Shown here: piece by piece, positions 36,972 through 46,597 of the stretch | Position numbering within the stretch: the stretch's first letter is position 1 | How the letters are laid out: each line of letters starts with the position of its first letter | Source: Chenggangzhangella methanolivorans | Lineage (GTDB): Bacteria > Pseudomonadota > Alphaproteobacteria > Rhizobiales > Methylopilaceae | DNA: 64,000 nucleotides | Direction: 5' to 3' | Assembly: GCF_019797865.1 (NCBI RefSeq) | Contig: NZ_CP081869.1 | Span: forward strand, 1,302,001-1,366,000 | Program-made: the position numbers and the translations under genes | Notes under the pieces: model-generated | Told to the model about the DNA's origin: nothing | What the model saw: the letters and a program-made list of their open reading frames with translations, nothing else | Databases searched by the model: none

Positions 36972-37796
36972 ATGTCCCGCTCCCCCCTCCCCGGCTTTCG
37001 CCTCGCGCTCGGGCTCACGCTCGCCTATCTCGGGCTGATCGTGCTGCTGCCGCTGGCGGCCCTCATCGCCCAGGCCTCCGGCATGGGCTGGGAGCGCTAT
37101 CTCGCGGTCGTGACGAGCCCGCGCTCGCTCGCCTCGTTCCAGATCACGGTGCTCGCCGCGTTCGGCGCGACGGTCTTCAACGCCGTCTTCGGCCTCGGCC
37201 TCGCCTGGGCGCTCACGCGCTACGAGTTTCCGGGGAAGCGCCTGCTCGACGCGCTGGTCGACGTGCCGTTCGCGCTGCCGACCGCGGTCGCGGGCGTGGC
37301 GCTCACCGCGCTCTTCGCCGCCAACGGCTGGTACGGGGCGGCGCTCGCCCCCCTCGGGATTCAGGTCGCCTACGCGCCGCTCGGCATCATGTGCGCGATG
37401 GCCTTCACCAGCATTCCCTTCGTGGTGCGCTCGGTGCAGCCGGTGCTCGCCGACCTCTCGTCGGAGGCCGAGGAGGCCGCCGAGACGCTCGGCGCCGGCC
37501 AGCTGCGCACCTTCTGGAGCGTGATCTTCCCCGCGATCTTCCCGGCGTTCCTCGCCGGCTGCAGTCTCGCGTTCGCGCGCTCATTGGGCGAGTTCGGCGC
37601 GGTGATCTTCATCGCGGGCAACCAGCCGTTCAAGACCGAGATCGCCGCGCTCCTCGTCTTCATCCGGCTCGAGGAGTACGACTACCAGGCGGCCGCCGCG
37701 ATCGCCTCGGTGATGCTGGGCGCGGCCTTCGTGATGCTGCTCGTCGTCAACGCCATCCAGCTCTGGCATCTGCGCTACGCGCGGGAGGGGCAGTGA
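36972..37796 (+). CDS. cysT: Sulfate ABC transporter permease CysT
   Basis: 274 aa from the ATG at 36972 (the TTG just before is less likely). It has six membrane helices. The EAA-like loop for the ATPase is EEAAETLGAGQLRTFWSVIFPAIFPAF, and FPGKRLLDALVDVPFALPTAVAGVAL is the CysT signature. It forms the channel with CysW for sulfate/thiosulfate uptake. Its TGA overlaps the cysW ATG by one base (TGATG). No CysA ATPase gene lies downstream in this window. Confidence 0.93.
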   Translation: MSRSPLPGFRLALGLTLAYLGLIVLLPLAALIAQASGMGWERYLAVVTSPRSLASFQITVLAAFGATVFNAVFGLGLAWALTRYEFPGKRLLDALVDVPFALPTAVAGVALTALFAANGWYGAALAPLGIQVAYAPLGIMCAMAFTSIPFVVRSVQPVLADLSSEAEEAAETLGAGQLRTFWSVIFPAIFPAFLAGCSLAFARSLGEFGAVIFIAGNQPFKTEIAALLVFIRLEEYDYQAAAAIASVMLGAAFVMLLVVNAIQLWHLRYAREGQ

Positions 37797-38652
37797 TGGC
37801 CGGCCGCGCCATGAACCGCCGTCCCCGCGTCGGCGACGGCCCGATCGCCAAGCCGCTGATCCTCGGTCTCGTGATCGTCACGGCGGCGCTCGTCATCGTC
37901 GGGCCGCTCGCCGTCATCTTTTACGAGGCGCTCAAGCTCGGCGTCGGGACGTACCTCGCAACCTCGCGACGCCGGACACCCGTCACGCGATCTGGCTGAC
38001 GGTGGCGACCGCGCTCCTTGCGGTGCCGATCAACGCGGCCTTCGGGATCGCGGCCGCCTACGCCATCGCCAAGTTCGAATTCCGCGGCAAGGGCCTCCTC
38101 ACCGCGCTGGTCGAGCTCCCGTTCTCGATCTCGCCGATCGTGGCCGGCGTCGCCTATCTCTTCGTCTACGGCGCGCAAGGGTGGTTCGGGCCCTACCTGC
38201 AGGACGCCGGGATCAAGATCATGTTCGCCTATCCGGCGATCGTGCTCGCGAGCCTGTTCGTCACCGCGCCGTTCGTCGCGCGCGAGATCCTGCCGCTGAT
38301 GCAGGCGCAGGGCTCCACCGAGGAGGAGGCGGCGCTTTCGCTCGGCGCGTCCGGCTGGCGCACGCTGTTCTCGGTGACGCTGCCCAACATCCGCTGGGCG
38401 CTGTTCTATGGGGTGCTGCTCACCAACGCCCGCGTCATGGGCGAATTCGGCGCGGTCTCGGTGGTCTCGGGCTCGATTCGCGGCGTCACCAACACGGCGC
38501 CGCTCCAGATCGAGCTGCTCTATCAGGACTACAACGCCGCCGGCGCCTTCGCGGCCGCGACGGTTCTGGCCGGAATCGCGCTGCTGACGATCGTGGGCAA
38601 GATCGTGGTGGAGCGGATGGATCCGGACGTCGGGAGCGGCAAGGCCGGGTGA
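37796..38652 (+). CDS. cysW: Sulfate ABC transporter permease CysW, one frame break
   Basis: About 285 aa if corrected. The first 55 codons (MAGRAMNRRPRVGDGPIAKP, then ALKLGVGTYLAT) are in one frame; the rest (LATPDTRHAIWLTVATALL onward) in another. The break is near 37962, one base missing. The core has FEFRGKGLLTALVELPFSIS, GVAYLFVYGAQGW, the ATPase-contact loop EEEAALSLGASGWRTLFSVTLPNIRWAL and RVMGEFGAVSVVSGSIRG, all typical of CysW. Partner of CysT. The usual third gene cysA is missing: next are a repeat and the minus-strand lapA/ihfB. Confidence 0.91.
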
Positions 38653-38727
38653 AGCCGCCGCGTCATCCCGGACGGTCGCAGGCCGAGCCGGGATCGTGCG
38701 CAGAAACTGGCTTGAGAACCACCCTGC

Positions 38728-38843
38728 GTCGTCCCGGCCTTGAGCCGGGACCCATGAGCACCGCAGTTTCAGGATCAGGCGCGGTCGTCGGGATTCCGAC
38801 AGACGGCGTCGGTTCTGGGTCCCGGCTCAAGGCCGGGACGACG
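38728..38843. repeat. Interspersed inverted repeat, family TCCCGG-GAGCC
   Basis: CGTCGTCCCGGCCTTGAGCC (38728-38747) plus GGGACCCA is mirrored by GGTCCCGGCTCAAGGCCGGGACGACG ending near 38843, about 57 bases apart. Third copy of the unit at 23001 and 36724; lies between converging cysW and lapA. Arms are nearly identical, which suggests recent spread or gene-conversion. Confidence 0.75.
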
Positions 38844-38915
38844 CGCGGCGCTTCAATCGCCCACTCGAAAAATGGTTCCGGCTCTTCGCTTCGACAGGAA
38901 TGACGCTCGACGCCC

Positions 38916-39281
38916 TCACGCCGCCTTCTGCGGCGCGGGCAACGCGGCGGTCGCGGCGGCCTGACGGCGCGCTGCGGCGGCTTCCCGGCGAGCCTGTTCG
39001 GTCTCCGCCTCGAGCCGTTCGGCCTCGATGCGGCGGCGGCGGGTCTCCTTGCGCCACTTGCCTTGGCGCGCCCAGGAGGCGATCCCGCCGACGAGCACGC
39101 CGAGCATCACCGACAAGAGCACCACGGCGAACAGCGGCAGGTCGATCGAGAAGGCCGGCGTCGTCGGCGCGAACGGATCGAAGCCGACCGTCACGGACTG
39201 CCGGTTCGCCACCGCGAACACGATGATGAACAGAGCGAGCGGAATGCCGATCAGCCCGGCGAGAAAACGCCGAAACCTCAT
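38916..39281 (-). CDS. lapA: LapA-like inner-membrane protein
   Basis: 121 aa from the ATG at 39281 (ATGA overlap with ihfB). Two membrane helices ([20 protein letters not shown] and [20 protein letters not shown]) are joined by a short periplasmic loop, with a charged Arg/Glu/Ala-rich coiled-coil tail ([20 protein letters not shown]). This is the DUF1049/LapA (YciS) layout; in E. coli LapA works with LapB in control of LPS synthesis. Such a gene right after ihfB is common in alphaproteobacteria. No LapB gene is near. Confidence 0.8.
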   Translation of the reverse strand: MRFRRFLAGLIGIPLALFIIVFAVANRQSVTVGFDPFAPTTPAFSIDLPLFAVVLLSVMLGVLVGGIASWARQGKWRKETRRRRIEAERLEAETEQARREAAAARRQAAATAALPAPQKAA

Positions 39282-39583
39282 GCCGGCACGCCCGCCTCGA
39301 GTTCGTCCTTGTTGAGCCGCACGCGCATCTCCTTGCCCGTCTTGAAGAACGGCACGACCTTGCCGTCGACCGGAACGTGCTCGCCGGTGCGCGGGTTCCT
39401 CCCGACGCGGGCCGGACGGGCCTTCACCGAAAAGGCCCCGAAGCCGCGAAGCTCGACCCGGTCGCCGCGCGAGAGCGCGTCGACGATCTCGTCGAGGATG
39501 GCGTTGACGATGTTCTCGACGTCCCGCTGGTAGAGATGCGGATTGAGCGTCGCGATCTTGGTGACGAGTTCTGATTTGATCAT
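39278..39583 (-). CDS. ihfB: Integration host factor subunit beta
   Basis: 101 aa. HU/IHF fold: [57 protein letters not shown] (with the DNA-intercalating arm PRTGEHVPV), [16 protein letters not shown]. It bends DNA with IhfA. Length is normal, start ATG with the body of the gene preceded by a 66-base gap to sppA. Translation is coupled to lapA by ATGA. Confidence 0.95.
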   Translation of the reverse strand: MIKSELVTKIATLNPHLYQRDVENIVNAILDEIVDALSRGDRVELRGFGAFSVKARPARVGRNPRTGEHVPVDGKVVPFFKTGKEMRVRLNKDELEAGVPA

Positions 39584-39649
39584 TCACCGCTCCCCTGCAG
39601 TGCGAAGGTTTCGTGCAGAGACGCTAAGTATAGGGACTTGTACGGAAAA

Positions 39650-40609
39650 TCAGGCCGCAGGGTGCCAGATGGCCAAAACACCGTCAAGGACGACGCCCTC
39701 CCCCGTTCGACGGAGAGAAGCGGCGAGGCCAGGGAAGCCGAGCGCGTCGACGAAAGCCGCCGCAAGGCCCGCGGCGCCGAGCCCAAACGGGCCGTCGCCC
39801 TTGGGTTTCCACTCCTTGACCGGCAGCGACGCGTCGACGCCCTTGCCGGCGAGCCAGGCCAGCGCCTCGGGCTCGCCGCCGATCTCGTCGACGAGCTTGA
39901 GATCGATCGCCTGGCGGCCGGTGAAGACGCGCCCGTCCGAGACCGAAGCGAGCGCCTGCCCCTGAAGGCCGCGCCGCTCGCCCACCACGCCCTTGAACCA
40001 GGCGTATGAGTCGAGGATCAGCGCCTCGAGCGCCTTGCGCGCCTCCGGGCTCGTGGGCTCGACGCCCGAGGGCGCGGCCTTGAGCGGCGAGGACTTCACG
40101 CTCTCGACCTCGACGCCGACGGTCTTCAGGAGGCCGGTGAAGTTCGGGAACTGCGCCAGCACGCCGATGGAGCCGGTGATCGAGGTCTTGCGCGCGATGA
40201 TGTGGTCGCTCGCGATCGCCGCGACATAGCCCCCGGAGGCCGCGAGCGTGCCCACCACGGCCACCGTCGGGCGATCCTTGGCGATCAGCCGCACGGCCTC
40301 GTAGATGTCCTCGGAGGCCGTGACGCCGCCGCCGGGACTGTCGATCATCAGCATGACGCCCTTGGCGTCGCTCTTGGCGAGGTCGGCGAGGAGCTTCGAG
40401 CGCTTCTCGTCGTCGAAGATGACGCCCGAGATCGCGACCTTGGCGATATGCGCTCCGCGGGGCCCCGCGCGCCGCTCGCCGCCGGCCCCGTAAGCCAGCG
40501 CGCCGACCACGATCGCGACGCCGACGAGCGCGATCGCGCCGATGCGCCAGAAGGCGAGCCGCCGTCGCAGCGCCCGGCGATCCAGGATGGCGTCGGCGTC
40601 GAGGGGCAT
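39650..40609 (-). CDS. sppA: Signal peptide peptidase SppA (S49)
   Basis: 319 aa. An N-terminal anchor helix (WRIGAIALVGVAIVVGALAY) precedes the S49 domain: KVAISGVIFDDEKR, LMIDSPGGGVTASEDIYEAV, TLAASGGYVAA, catalytic Ser in TGSIGVLAQFPNFTGLL, catalytic Lys in KSSPLKAAPSG. It cleaves leftover signal peptides in the inner membrane. It belongs to the short, single-domain type. Directly downstream of rpsA, separated by the rpsA terminator and a short gap. Confidence 0.93.
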   Translation of the reverse strand: MPLDADAILDRRALRRRLAFWRIGAIALVGVAIVVGALAYGAGGERRAGPRGAHIAKVAISGVIFDDEKRSKLLADLAKSDAKGVMLMIDSPGGGVTASEDIYEAVRLIAKDRPTVAVVGTLAASGGYVAAIASDHIIARKTSITGSIGVLAQFPNFTGLLKTVGVEVESVKSSPLKAAPSGVEPTSPEARKALEALILDSYAWFKGVVGERRGLQGQALASVSDGRVFTGRQAIDLKLVDEIGGEPEALAWLAGKGVDASLPVKEWKPKGDGPFGLGAAGLAAAFVDALGFPGLAASLRRTGEGVVLDGVLAIWHPAA

Positions 40610-40675
40610 CGGATCATGTCTCGCGATAAACCGCGTCTCTCAGGACGCTTCGAGACGATGACCTAACACGACGAA

Positions 40676-40702
40676 GGCCCGCGCGGAAACTCCGCGCGGG
40701 CC
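40676..40702 (-). terminator. Hairpin terminator after rpsA
   Basis: A perfect 12-bp stem, GGCCCGCGCGGA (40676-40687) / TCCGCGCGGGCC (40691-40702), with a 3-base loop. On the minus strand it is followed only by TTCGTCGTG, so the U-tract is weak, but stem strength and position just after rpsA support termination. Confidence 0.65.
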
Positions 40703-40751
40703 CTCTGATCGATCGATGTGGGGCGCCGGAGCGCCCCGCGTTTCAAAGAGC

Positions 40752-42461
40752 TCAGTCTTCCGAGCCGCCTTCGCGCTTCTTGAGCGCGGCGCCGAGGATG
40801 TCGCCGAGCGAAGCGCCCGAGTCCGACGAACCGTAGGTCGCGACCGCTTCCTTCTCCTCGGCGATTTCCAGCGCCTTGATGGAGACGGCGATCTTGTGCG
40901 CCTTCTTGTCGAACTGCGTGACGCGGGCGTCGAACTTCTCGCCGACGGCGAAACGCTCCGGACGCTGGTCGCCGCGCTCGCGGGCGAGGTCGGCGCGACG
41001 GATGAAGGCGGTGAGCTCGGTCTCGGAGATCTTCACCTCGAGGCCGCCCTCCTTCACCTCGATGACCTCGCAGGTCACCACGGAGCCCTTGCGCATCTCG
41101 CCGGTGGTGTCGACGAACGGGTCGCCGCCGAGCTGCTTCACGCCGAGCGAGATCCGCTCCTTCTCGACGTCGACGTCGAGAACCTGGGCGCGGACGATGT
41201 CGCCCTTCTTGAACTCCTCGATGACCACTTCGCCGGCGCGGTTCCAGTCGAGATCCGACAGGTGGACCATGCCGTCGACGTCGTTGTCGAGGCCGAGGAA
41301 CAGACCGAACTCGGTCTTGTTCTTGACTTCGCCCTCGACCTCGGAGCCGACCGGATGGTTCTCGAGGAACGCCTCCCAGGGGTTCTGCATGGTCTGCTTG
41401 AGGCCGAGCGAGATGCGGCGCTTCACAGGATCGACCTCGAGCACCATCACTTCCACTTCCTGCGAAGTGGCGACGATCTTGCCCGGGTGGACGTTCTTCT
41501 TGGTCCACGACATCTCGGAGACGTGGATCAGGCCTTCGATGCCCGGCTCCAGCTCCACGAACGCGCCGTAGTCGGTGATGTTGGTCACGCGGCCCGCGAA
41601 CTTGGCGCCGGCCGGGTACTTGGCCTCGATGCCCTGCCACGGATCTTCGAGCAGCTGCTTCATGCCGAGCGAGATGCGGTGCGTCTCGTGGTTGATCTTG
41701 ATGATCTTGACCTTCACCTGCTGGCCGATCTGCAGCAGCTCGGTCGGGTGATTGACGCGGCGCCACGCGATGTCGGTGACGTGCAGCAGGCCGTCGATGC
41801 CGCCGAGGTCCACGAACGCGCCGTAGTCGGTGATGTTCTTGACCACGCCCTCGATGACCTGGCCCTCTTCGAGGTTCTGGACCAGCTCCTGGCGCATCTC
41901 GGCGCGGGACTCTTCGAGCACGGTGCGGCGCGACACGACGATGTTGCCGCGGCGGCGATCCATCTTGAGGATCTGGAACGGCTGCGGCGTGCCCATCAGC
42001 GGGCCGACGTCGCGCACCGGGCGGATGTCGACCTGGGAGCGCGGCAGGAACGCGGTCGCGCCCTGGAGGTCGACCGTGAAGCCGCCCTTGACCTGGTTGA
42101 AGATGACGCCTTCGACCTTCTGGTTGTCGTTGAAGGCGACCTCGAGCTTGACCCAGCTCTCTTCGCGGCGGGCCTTGTCGCGCGACAGGACGGCTTCGCC
42201 CATCGCGTTCTCGACGCGCTCGAGATAGACCTCGACGACGTCGCCGGGCTTCAGCGGGCTTTCGCGGCCCGTGGCGCCGAACTCCTTGAGGGCGACGCGG
42301 CCTTCGGTCTTCAGGCCGACGTCGATGACGGCCATGTCCTTCTCGATCGCGATGACAACGCCCTTGACGACGGAGCCTTCGGAAAAGTCGGCGCGCTCGA
42401 AGGACTCGTCGAGCATCGCGGCGAAATCGTCGCGCGAGGGCGCGGCAGCAGTGGCGTTCAT
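40752..42461 (-). CDS. rpsA: 30S ribosomal protein S1
   Basis: 569 aa with six S1 RNA-binding repeats. The two N-terminal ones bind the ribosome. Typical repeat motifs are seen in order: KGVVIAIEKDMAVIDVGLKT, VKNITDYGAFVDLGGIDGLL, VTNITDYGAFVELEPGIEGL, VKNKTEFGLFLGLDNDVDGM. It brings mRNA to the 30S subunit. ATG 42461 has AGGAG five bases upstream. In many alphaproteobacteria rpsA directly follows cmk; here a GST gene lies between. The 293 bases upstream carry its promoter but no other feature that I can see. Confidence 0.97.
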   Translation of the reverse strand: MNATAAAPSRDDFAAMLDESFERADFSEGSVVKGVVIAIEKDMAVIDVGLKTEGRVALKEFGATGRESPLKPGDVVEVYLERVENAMGEAVLSRDKARREESWVKLEVAFNDNQKVEGVIFNQVKGGFTVDLQGATAFLPRSQVDIRPVRDVGPLMGTPQPFQILKMDRRRGNIVVSRRTVLEESRAEMRQELVQNLEEGQVIEGVVKNITDYGAFVDLGGIDGLLHVTDIAWRRVNHPTELLQIGQQVKVKIIKINHETHRISLGMKQLLEDPWQGIEAKYPAGAKFAGRVTNITDYGAFVELEPGIEGLIHVSEMSWTKKNVHPGKIVATSQEVEVMVLEVDPVKRRISLGLKQTMQNPWEAFLENHPVGSEVEGEVKNKTEFGLFLGLDNDVDGMVHLSDLDWNRAGEVVIEEFKKGDIVRAQVLDVDVEKERISLGVKQLGGDPFVDTTGEMRKGSVVTCEVIEVKEGGLEVKISETELTAFIRRADLARERGDQRPERFAVGEKFDARVTQFDKKAHKIAVSIKALEIAEEKEAVATYGSSDSGASLGDILGAALKKREGGSED

Positions 42462-42754
42462 TAAATCTCCTGGTGCCCTTCTTCGGGCTGACGGCGCCGG
42501 CGTTCGGGTTGATCTTGAGGCCCTGTCGGCCGCCGCGGTCCGGTGTCCGCCTCCCGAAGGAAGCAGGCCGGCGCCGGGACGCGCGCGTCCGAAGAACCAA
42601 TCCGAAGAAACGGGCCCCTCGCGGCCGCGACGCGAAACCTCGCGCGGCCCAAGCGAGCGACCCGCCTTTCCGGACGCGCGGTCGTTAGCAGATCAGGGGA
42701 CGGCGCGCAACGAAGGAGGAGAGCTTCGACGACATTCGTGGGCGCCTTGCTTGC

Positions 42755-43417
42755 CTATCCCACCCGGTCCTTCGGCGCGCCGCCGGGGAAGAAGTCGCGG
42801 CACGCCCGCGCGTCCTCGACGCATCGCGCAAAGCTCGGCCGGGCGCGCAACCGCTCGTAATAGGCGATGAGGTGCTTGCGCCCGTCGAAAGGCTGCACCC
42901 AGTCGGCGTAGAACAGCGAGGGCGCGGCGGCGCAGTCGCCGATCCCGAACTCCGAGCCCGCCGCCCACTCGCGCGCGGCCATCTCGCCGTCGAGCCAGTC
43001 GTAGATCTTGCCCAGCATCTCATGCGCCTTGGCGACGCCGTGCGGATCGCGATCGCCCTCGGGACGCAGCCGGTCGAACACGATCCGCTGCATCGGCTCC
43101 ATGACGTAAGCGTCAAAGATCCGGTCGCGCATCCGCGCCTGAAGCGCCGCGCGCGGATCGTCGGGAATCATCTTCGGTCCGTCGGGGCGGCGCAGCTCCA
43201 GCCACTCGATGATCGAACTCGCCTCGACGACGGTCTCGCCGTCGTGCTCGAGCACCGGAAACTTCGCGATCGGCCAGAGTTTCAGCCATTCCTCGCCCGC
43301 GGACGGATTTTCGGGCGCGAGATGACGAAGCTCGAACGGCTCGTCCTTCTCGCAGAAGGCGATGAAGGCCTTCTGGGAGTAGGAGGAAAAGACATGGGCG
43401 TAGAGCTTCGGGAGCAT
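42755..43417 (-). CDS. Glutathione S-transferase family protein
   Basis: 220 aa. The thioredoxin-like N-domain (LYAHVFSSYSQKAFIAFCEK) has Ser11/Ser12-Tyr13 where the catalytic Ser or Tyr of GSTs sits; cis-Pro is in KFPVLEHDG and the glutathione-gamma-Glu site in VEASSIIEW. The helical C-domain has FGIGDCAAAPSLFYADWVQP. Substrate unknown. It lies on the minus strand between cmk and rpsA, where these two are often adjacent, so it is probably an insertion into a conserved pair. Confidence 0.88.
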   Translation of the reverse strand: MLPKLYAHVFSSYSQKAFIAFCEKDEPFELRHLAPENPSAGEEWLKLWPIAKFPVLEHDGETVVEASSIIEWLELRRPDGPKMIPDDPRAALQARMRDRIFDAYVMEPMQRIVFDRLRPEGDRDPHGVAKAHEMLGKIYDWLDGEMAAREWAAGSEFGIGDCAAAPSLFYADWVQPFDGRKHLIAYYERLRARPSFARCVEDARACRDFFPGGAPKDRVG

Positions 43418-43506
43418 TTCTCAGCGGCCGTCGGGTTGAGGTCAGCCCTTCAACCCTAGCGGGACGGCGCTGTGGTCGGAACTCCCCTGTCCTGCTCAGC
43501 CAGTTC

Positions 43507-44133
43507 TCACGCGGCCTTCGTGCGCCGCTCGACGATCGCGATCGCGGCGGCGAAGGCGGCGTCGGCGTCAAGTTCCGTCGTGTCGAGATGGACCGCGTCT
43601 TCGGCCGGCTTCAGCGGCGCGGAGGTCCGGCCCATGTCGCGGGCGTCGCGGGCGCGAATGTCGGCGAGGATCTCGGCCTCGTCCACGGTCTCGCCGCGCG
43701 CGCGGAGCTCCAGCGCGCGCCGGCGGGCGCGCTCTTCGGCCGAGGCCGTGACATAGAGCTTCACCTCGGCGTCGGGGCAGATCACCGTGCCGATGTCGCG
43801 TCCGTCGAGCACCGCGCCGGGCGGCGTCGCGGCGAAGCGGCGCTGGAACTCGACGAGCGCCTGGCGCACCTGCGGATAGGCCGACACCACCGAGGCGCCG
43901 GCCCCTGCGGCTTCGCTGCGAAGCTCCGGATCGTTGAGCCCTGCCGGATCGAGCCGGCGGGCTTCTTCCGCGCCGGCTTCGGCGTCGTCGAGCATGGTGC
44001 GGTGGATGAGCTTCACCGCGACCGCCCGGTAAAGCAGGCCGGTGTCGAGATGCGGCAGGCCGTAATGCGCCGCGATGCGCCGCGCGAGCGTGCCCTTGCC
44101 CGAGGCCGCCGGCCCGTCGATCGCCACGATCAC
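43507..44133 (-). CDS. cmk: Cytidylate kinase
   Basis: 208 aa from the GTG at 44133. P-loop [30 protein letters not shown]; the CMP-site [20 protein letters not shown]; lid residues [30 protein letters not shown]. It phosphorylates CMP and dCMP. Probably coupled to aroA: the GTG overlaps a TGA in the frame expected for the aroA end (GTGA). The order aroA-cmk-(rpsA) is conserved. Confidence 0.96.
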   Translation of the reverse strand: MIVAIDGPAASGKGTLARRIAAHYGLPHLDTGLLYRAVAVKLIHRTMLDDAEAGAEEARRLDPAGLNDPELRSEAAGAGASVVSAYPQVRQALVEFQRRFAATPPGAVLDGRDIGTVICPDAEVKLYVTASAEERARRRALELRARGETVDEAEILADIRARDARDMGRTSAPLKPAEDAVHLDTTELDADAAFAAAIAIVERRTKAA

Positions 44134-45490
44134 GCCCGCCCTCCGGCCCGCCGACGTCGATCGCCGCCCCGAGCCCGCGCATCAGCGGCATGAAGTCCGG
44201 GAACGAGGTCGCGATCATGGCGGCGTCGTCGATGGCCACCGGCTGGTCGGAGGCGAAGCCCATCACAAGGAAGCTCATGGCGATGCGATGGTCGAGATGG
44301 GTGGCGATCGGCTCGCCGCCGCCCCGGACTCCGCCCTGCCCCGTCACGATCAGGTCGTCGCCCTCGATCCGCGCCTCGACGCCGCAGGCTACCAGGCCCG
44401 CATAGACCGCCGCGAGCCGATCGCTTTCCTTCACGCGCAGTTCGTGCAGGCCGCGCATCCGCGTCTCGCCGGTCGCGAAGGCCGCGGCGACGGCGAGCAC
44501 CGGATACTCGTCGATCATGGTCGGGGCGCGCTCGGCCGGCACGTCGACGCCGCTGAGCGCGCTCGCCTTCACGATGAGGTCCGCGACCTGCTCGCCGCCC
44601 TCTTCGCGCTCCTCCGAGAAGGCGACGTCCGCGCCCATTTCGATGAGCGTCGTCAGAAGGCCCGAACGGAGCGGATTGGTCATCACGCCCTCGATCACGA
44701 CCTCCGAGCCCGGCGTGATCAGCGCCGCGACGAGGGGAAACGCCGCCGACGACGGATCGGCCGGCACGGAGATTTCGGTCGGCTTCAGTTCGGGCTCGCC
44801 GACGAGGCGGATCGCGCGGCCATGGGCCCCGTGGGGCTCCACCGTCACCTGCGCCCCGAAGGCGCGCAGCATCCGCTCGGTGTGGTCGCGCGTCGCCTCG
44901 CGCTCGATCACCGTGGTGACGCCCGGCGCGTTGAGGCCGGCGAGAAGCACCGCGGACTTGATCTGAGCGGACGGAGCCGGCGTCTCGTAGGTGATGGGAA
45001 TCGCGCGCTCAGGCCCGCGGATCGTCAGCGGCACGCGCCCGCCCTCGGCCTGGGAGACCACGGTCGCGCCCATCTTCTCGAGCGGATCGAGGATCCGGCG
45101 CATCGGGCGCGAGCGCAGCGAGGCGTCGCCGTCGAAGGTCGCCTCGACGTTCGAGCCGCCGACCACGCCCATCATCAGCCGGGAGCCGGTGCCGGCGTTG
45201 CCGAAGTCGAGCGTCCCGGCCGGGCTCTTCAGTCCGCCGACGCCCACGCCCCTCACCCGCCAGCGGCCGGCCGCGAGGCGCTCCACCTCGGCGCCGAGCG
45301 CGCGGGCGGCGCGCGCCGTCGCGATGACGTCGTCGCCTTCCAGAAGCCCCTCCACCCGGGTTTCGCCGACGGCGAGCAGGCCGAGAATCAGCGCGCGGTG
45401 CGACGTCGACTTGTCGCCGGGGGCGCGGACGCGGCCGGTGAGCGCGCCGGAACGGCGGGCGCGAGCAGGTGCGGGCTCTAGGGAGGACAA
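44130..45490 (-). CDS. aroA: EPSP synthase, class II (CP4-like), frame break at 3' end
   Basis: About 453 aa, from a TTG at 45490 (GGAAGAG about 10 bases upstream). It makes 5-enolpyruvylshikimate-3-phosphate in the shikimate pathway. Motifs: [85 protein letters not shown] and [14 protein letters not shown], closest in pattern to class II enzymes. The position of CP4 Ala100 is Gly here (NAGTG), as in ordinary glyphosate-sensitive enzymes. The open frame runs on past cmk to 43568, but there it only mirrors cmk out of frame. One missing base near 44137 would restore the stop TGA at 44130, overlapping the cmk start. Confidence 0.93.
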
Positions 45491-45640
45491 GATTTCTCGC
45501 TCTTCCGCTGGACGTTCGGGGGGCCGGCCAAATGGGCTGGCGCGTCGGCGGCTTTCGCCTTGGGCAAGCCGGTGGGCTCTTGACAGTCCGGTCCGCCCAC
45601 GTCAATCCACCGCCTCGCTTCGAGATCCTGGAACGACTGA

Positions 45641-46086
45641 ATGGCCAAGCCAGAACTCGGAGCCAAGCGGACTTGCCAGTCCTGCGGCTCCAAATATTAC
45701 GACCTGATGCGCGACCCGATCACCTGTCCCAAATGCGGGGCGACGTTCGTGGCCGTGAGCCTGCTTTCGGCCGCCGCGGTCGCCCGTTCGGCGCGCGCCG
45801 AAGCCGTAAGCCGGCGCCGATCGACGATGACGACGACGTCGAGAAGCCGGAAGTCGACGAGGAGGAGGACGCCGAGGCGATCTCGCTCGAGGACGCCGAC
45901 GAGGAGACCGTCGGCGCGACCAAGAAGTCGTCGTCCAAAAAAGATGACGACGAGGACGTCGACGTCGATTCGGACGACGATGACGACTCGGACGACGACG
46001 ACGAGAGCTTCCTCGAGGCCGACGACGAAGGCGACGACGACGTCACCGACATCATCGGCGACAGAGAAAAAGACGACGAGGCTTGA
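45641..46086 (+). CDS. TIGR02300 (FYDLN acid) family protein, one frame break
   Basis: About 148 aa if corrected. Start MAKPELGAKRTCQSCGSKYY with DLMRDPITCPKCG is the zinc-ribbon-like N-terminus of the TIGR02300 family, here YYDLM in place of FYDLN. Beyond about codon 39 the frame changes near 45757 (one base missing); the other frame gives KPAPIDDDDDVEKPEVDEEE and a long Asp/Glu/Ser tail ending EKDDEA. The strongly acidic C-terminus is typical of the family, whose function is unknown. It is divergent from aroA over a 150-base gap and precedes the tRNA. Confidence 0.82.
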
Positions 46087-46261
46087 ACAGCCCCGCGAAC
46101 TGTGATTGAGAGACGCGCCGCGACGGACCCCGACGCGGCGCAAGCCCTCCCGGCGCCAGCCGCGGACGGGCTGAAGGCTTCGAAAGAAGCGAGTTAGAAA
46201 TGTCCGGTTCTTCGCGCGGCGGATCCCAAGCCCCGCGCTTTCGAAGGACCGCACCCCGGGT

Positions 46262-46337
<76 letters not shown>

Positions 46338-46597
46338 AACATTTCTCGGAAAATTTCGGTTCTGTCGGTCGCACGAAAAACGTCGCAGTTCCCGCCACTT
46401 AGCGGGCGATCGAGGCGCATTACCGGTCTCTAGAAGTCGTCATAAGCCGCGATATCCGCTTTCGAGCGCGCTGGTCTCCGGTCCTGCAAAGCCATGTCGT
46501 ACCCGCGCGACGATGCACTGGCCGGCCAGACGACCTCGCGGCTCGCCAGGCTGTGGAAAACTTCTTGGGTTTCAGGATTTGACCGAGCGTAGGAAGC

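Noticed and set aside
40716..42464. 582-codon plus-strand frame opposite rpsA
   Set aside because: Exact antisense of rpsA; Leu/Asp/His-rich composition typical of mirror frames.
43568..45490. AroA-Cmk fusion protein suggested by a 640-codon frame
   Set aside because: The C-terminal 185 codons translate cmk out of frame (Arg/Gly-rich). A one-base error near 44137 explains the missing aroA stop.
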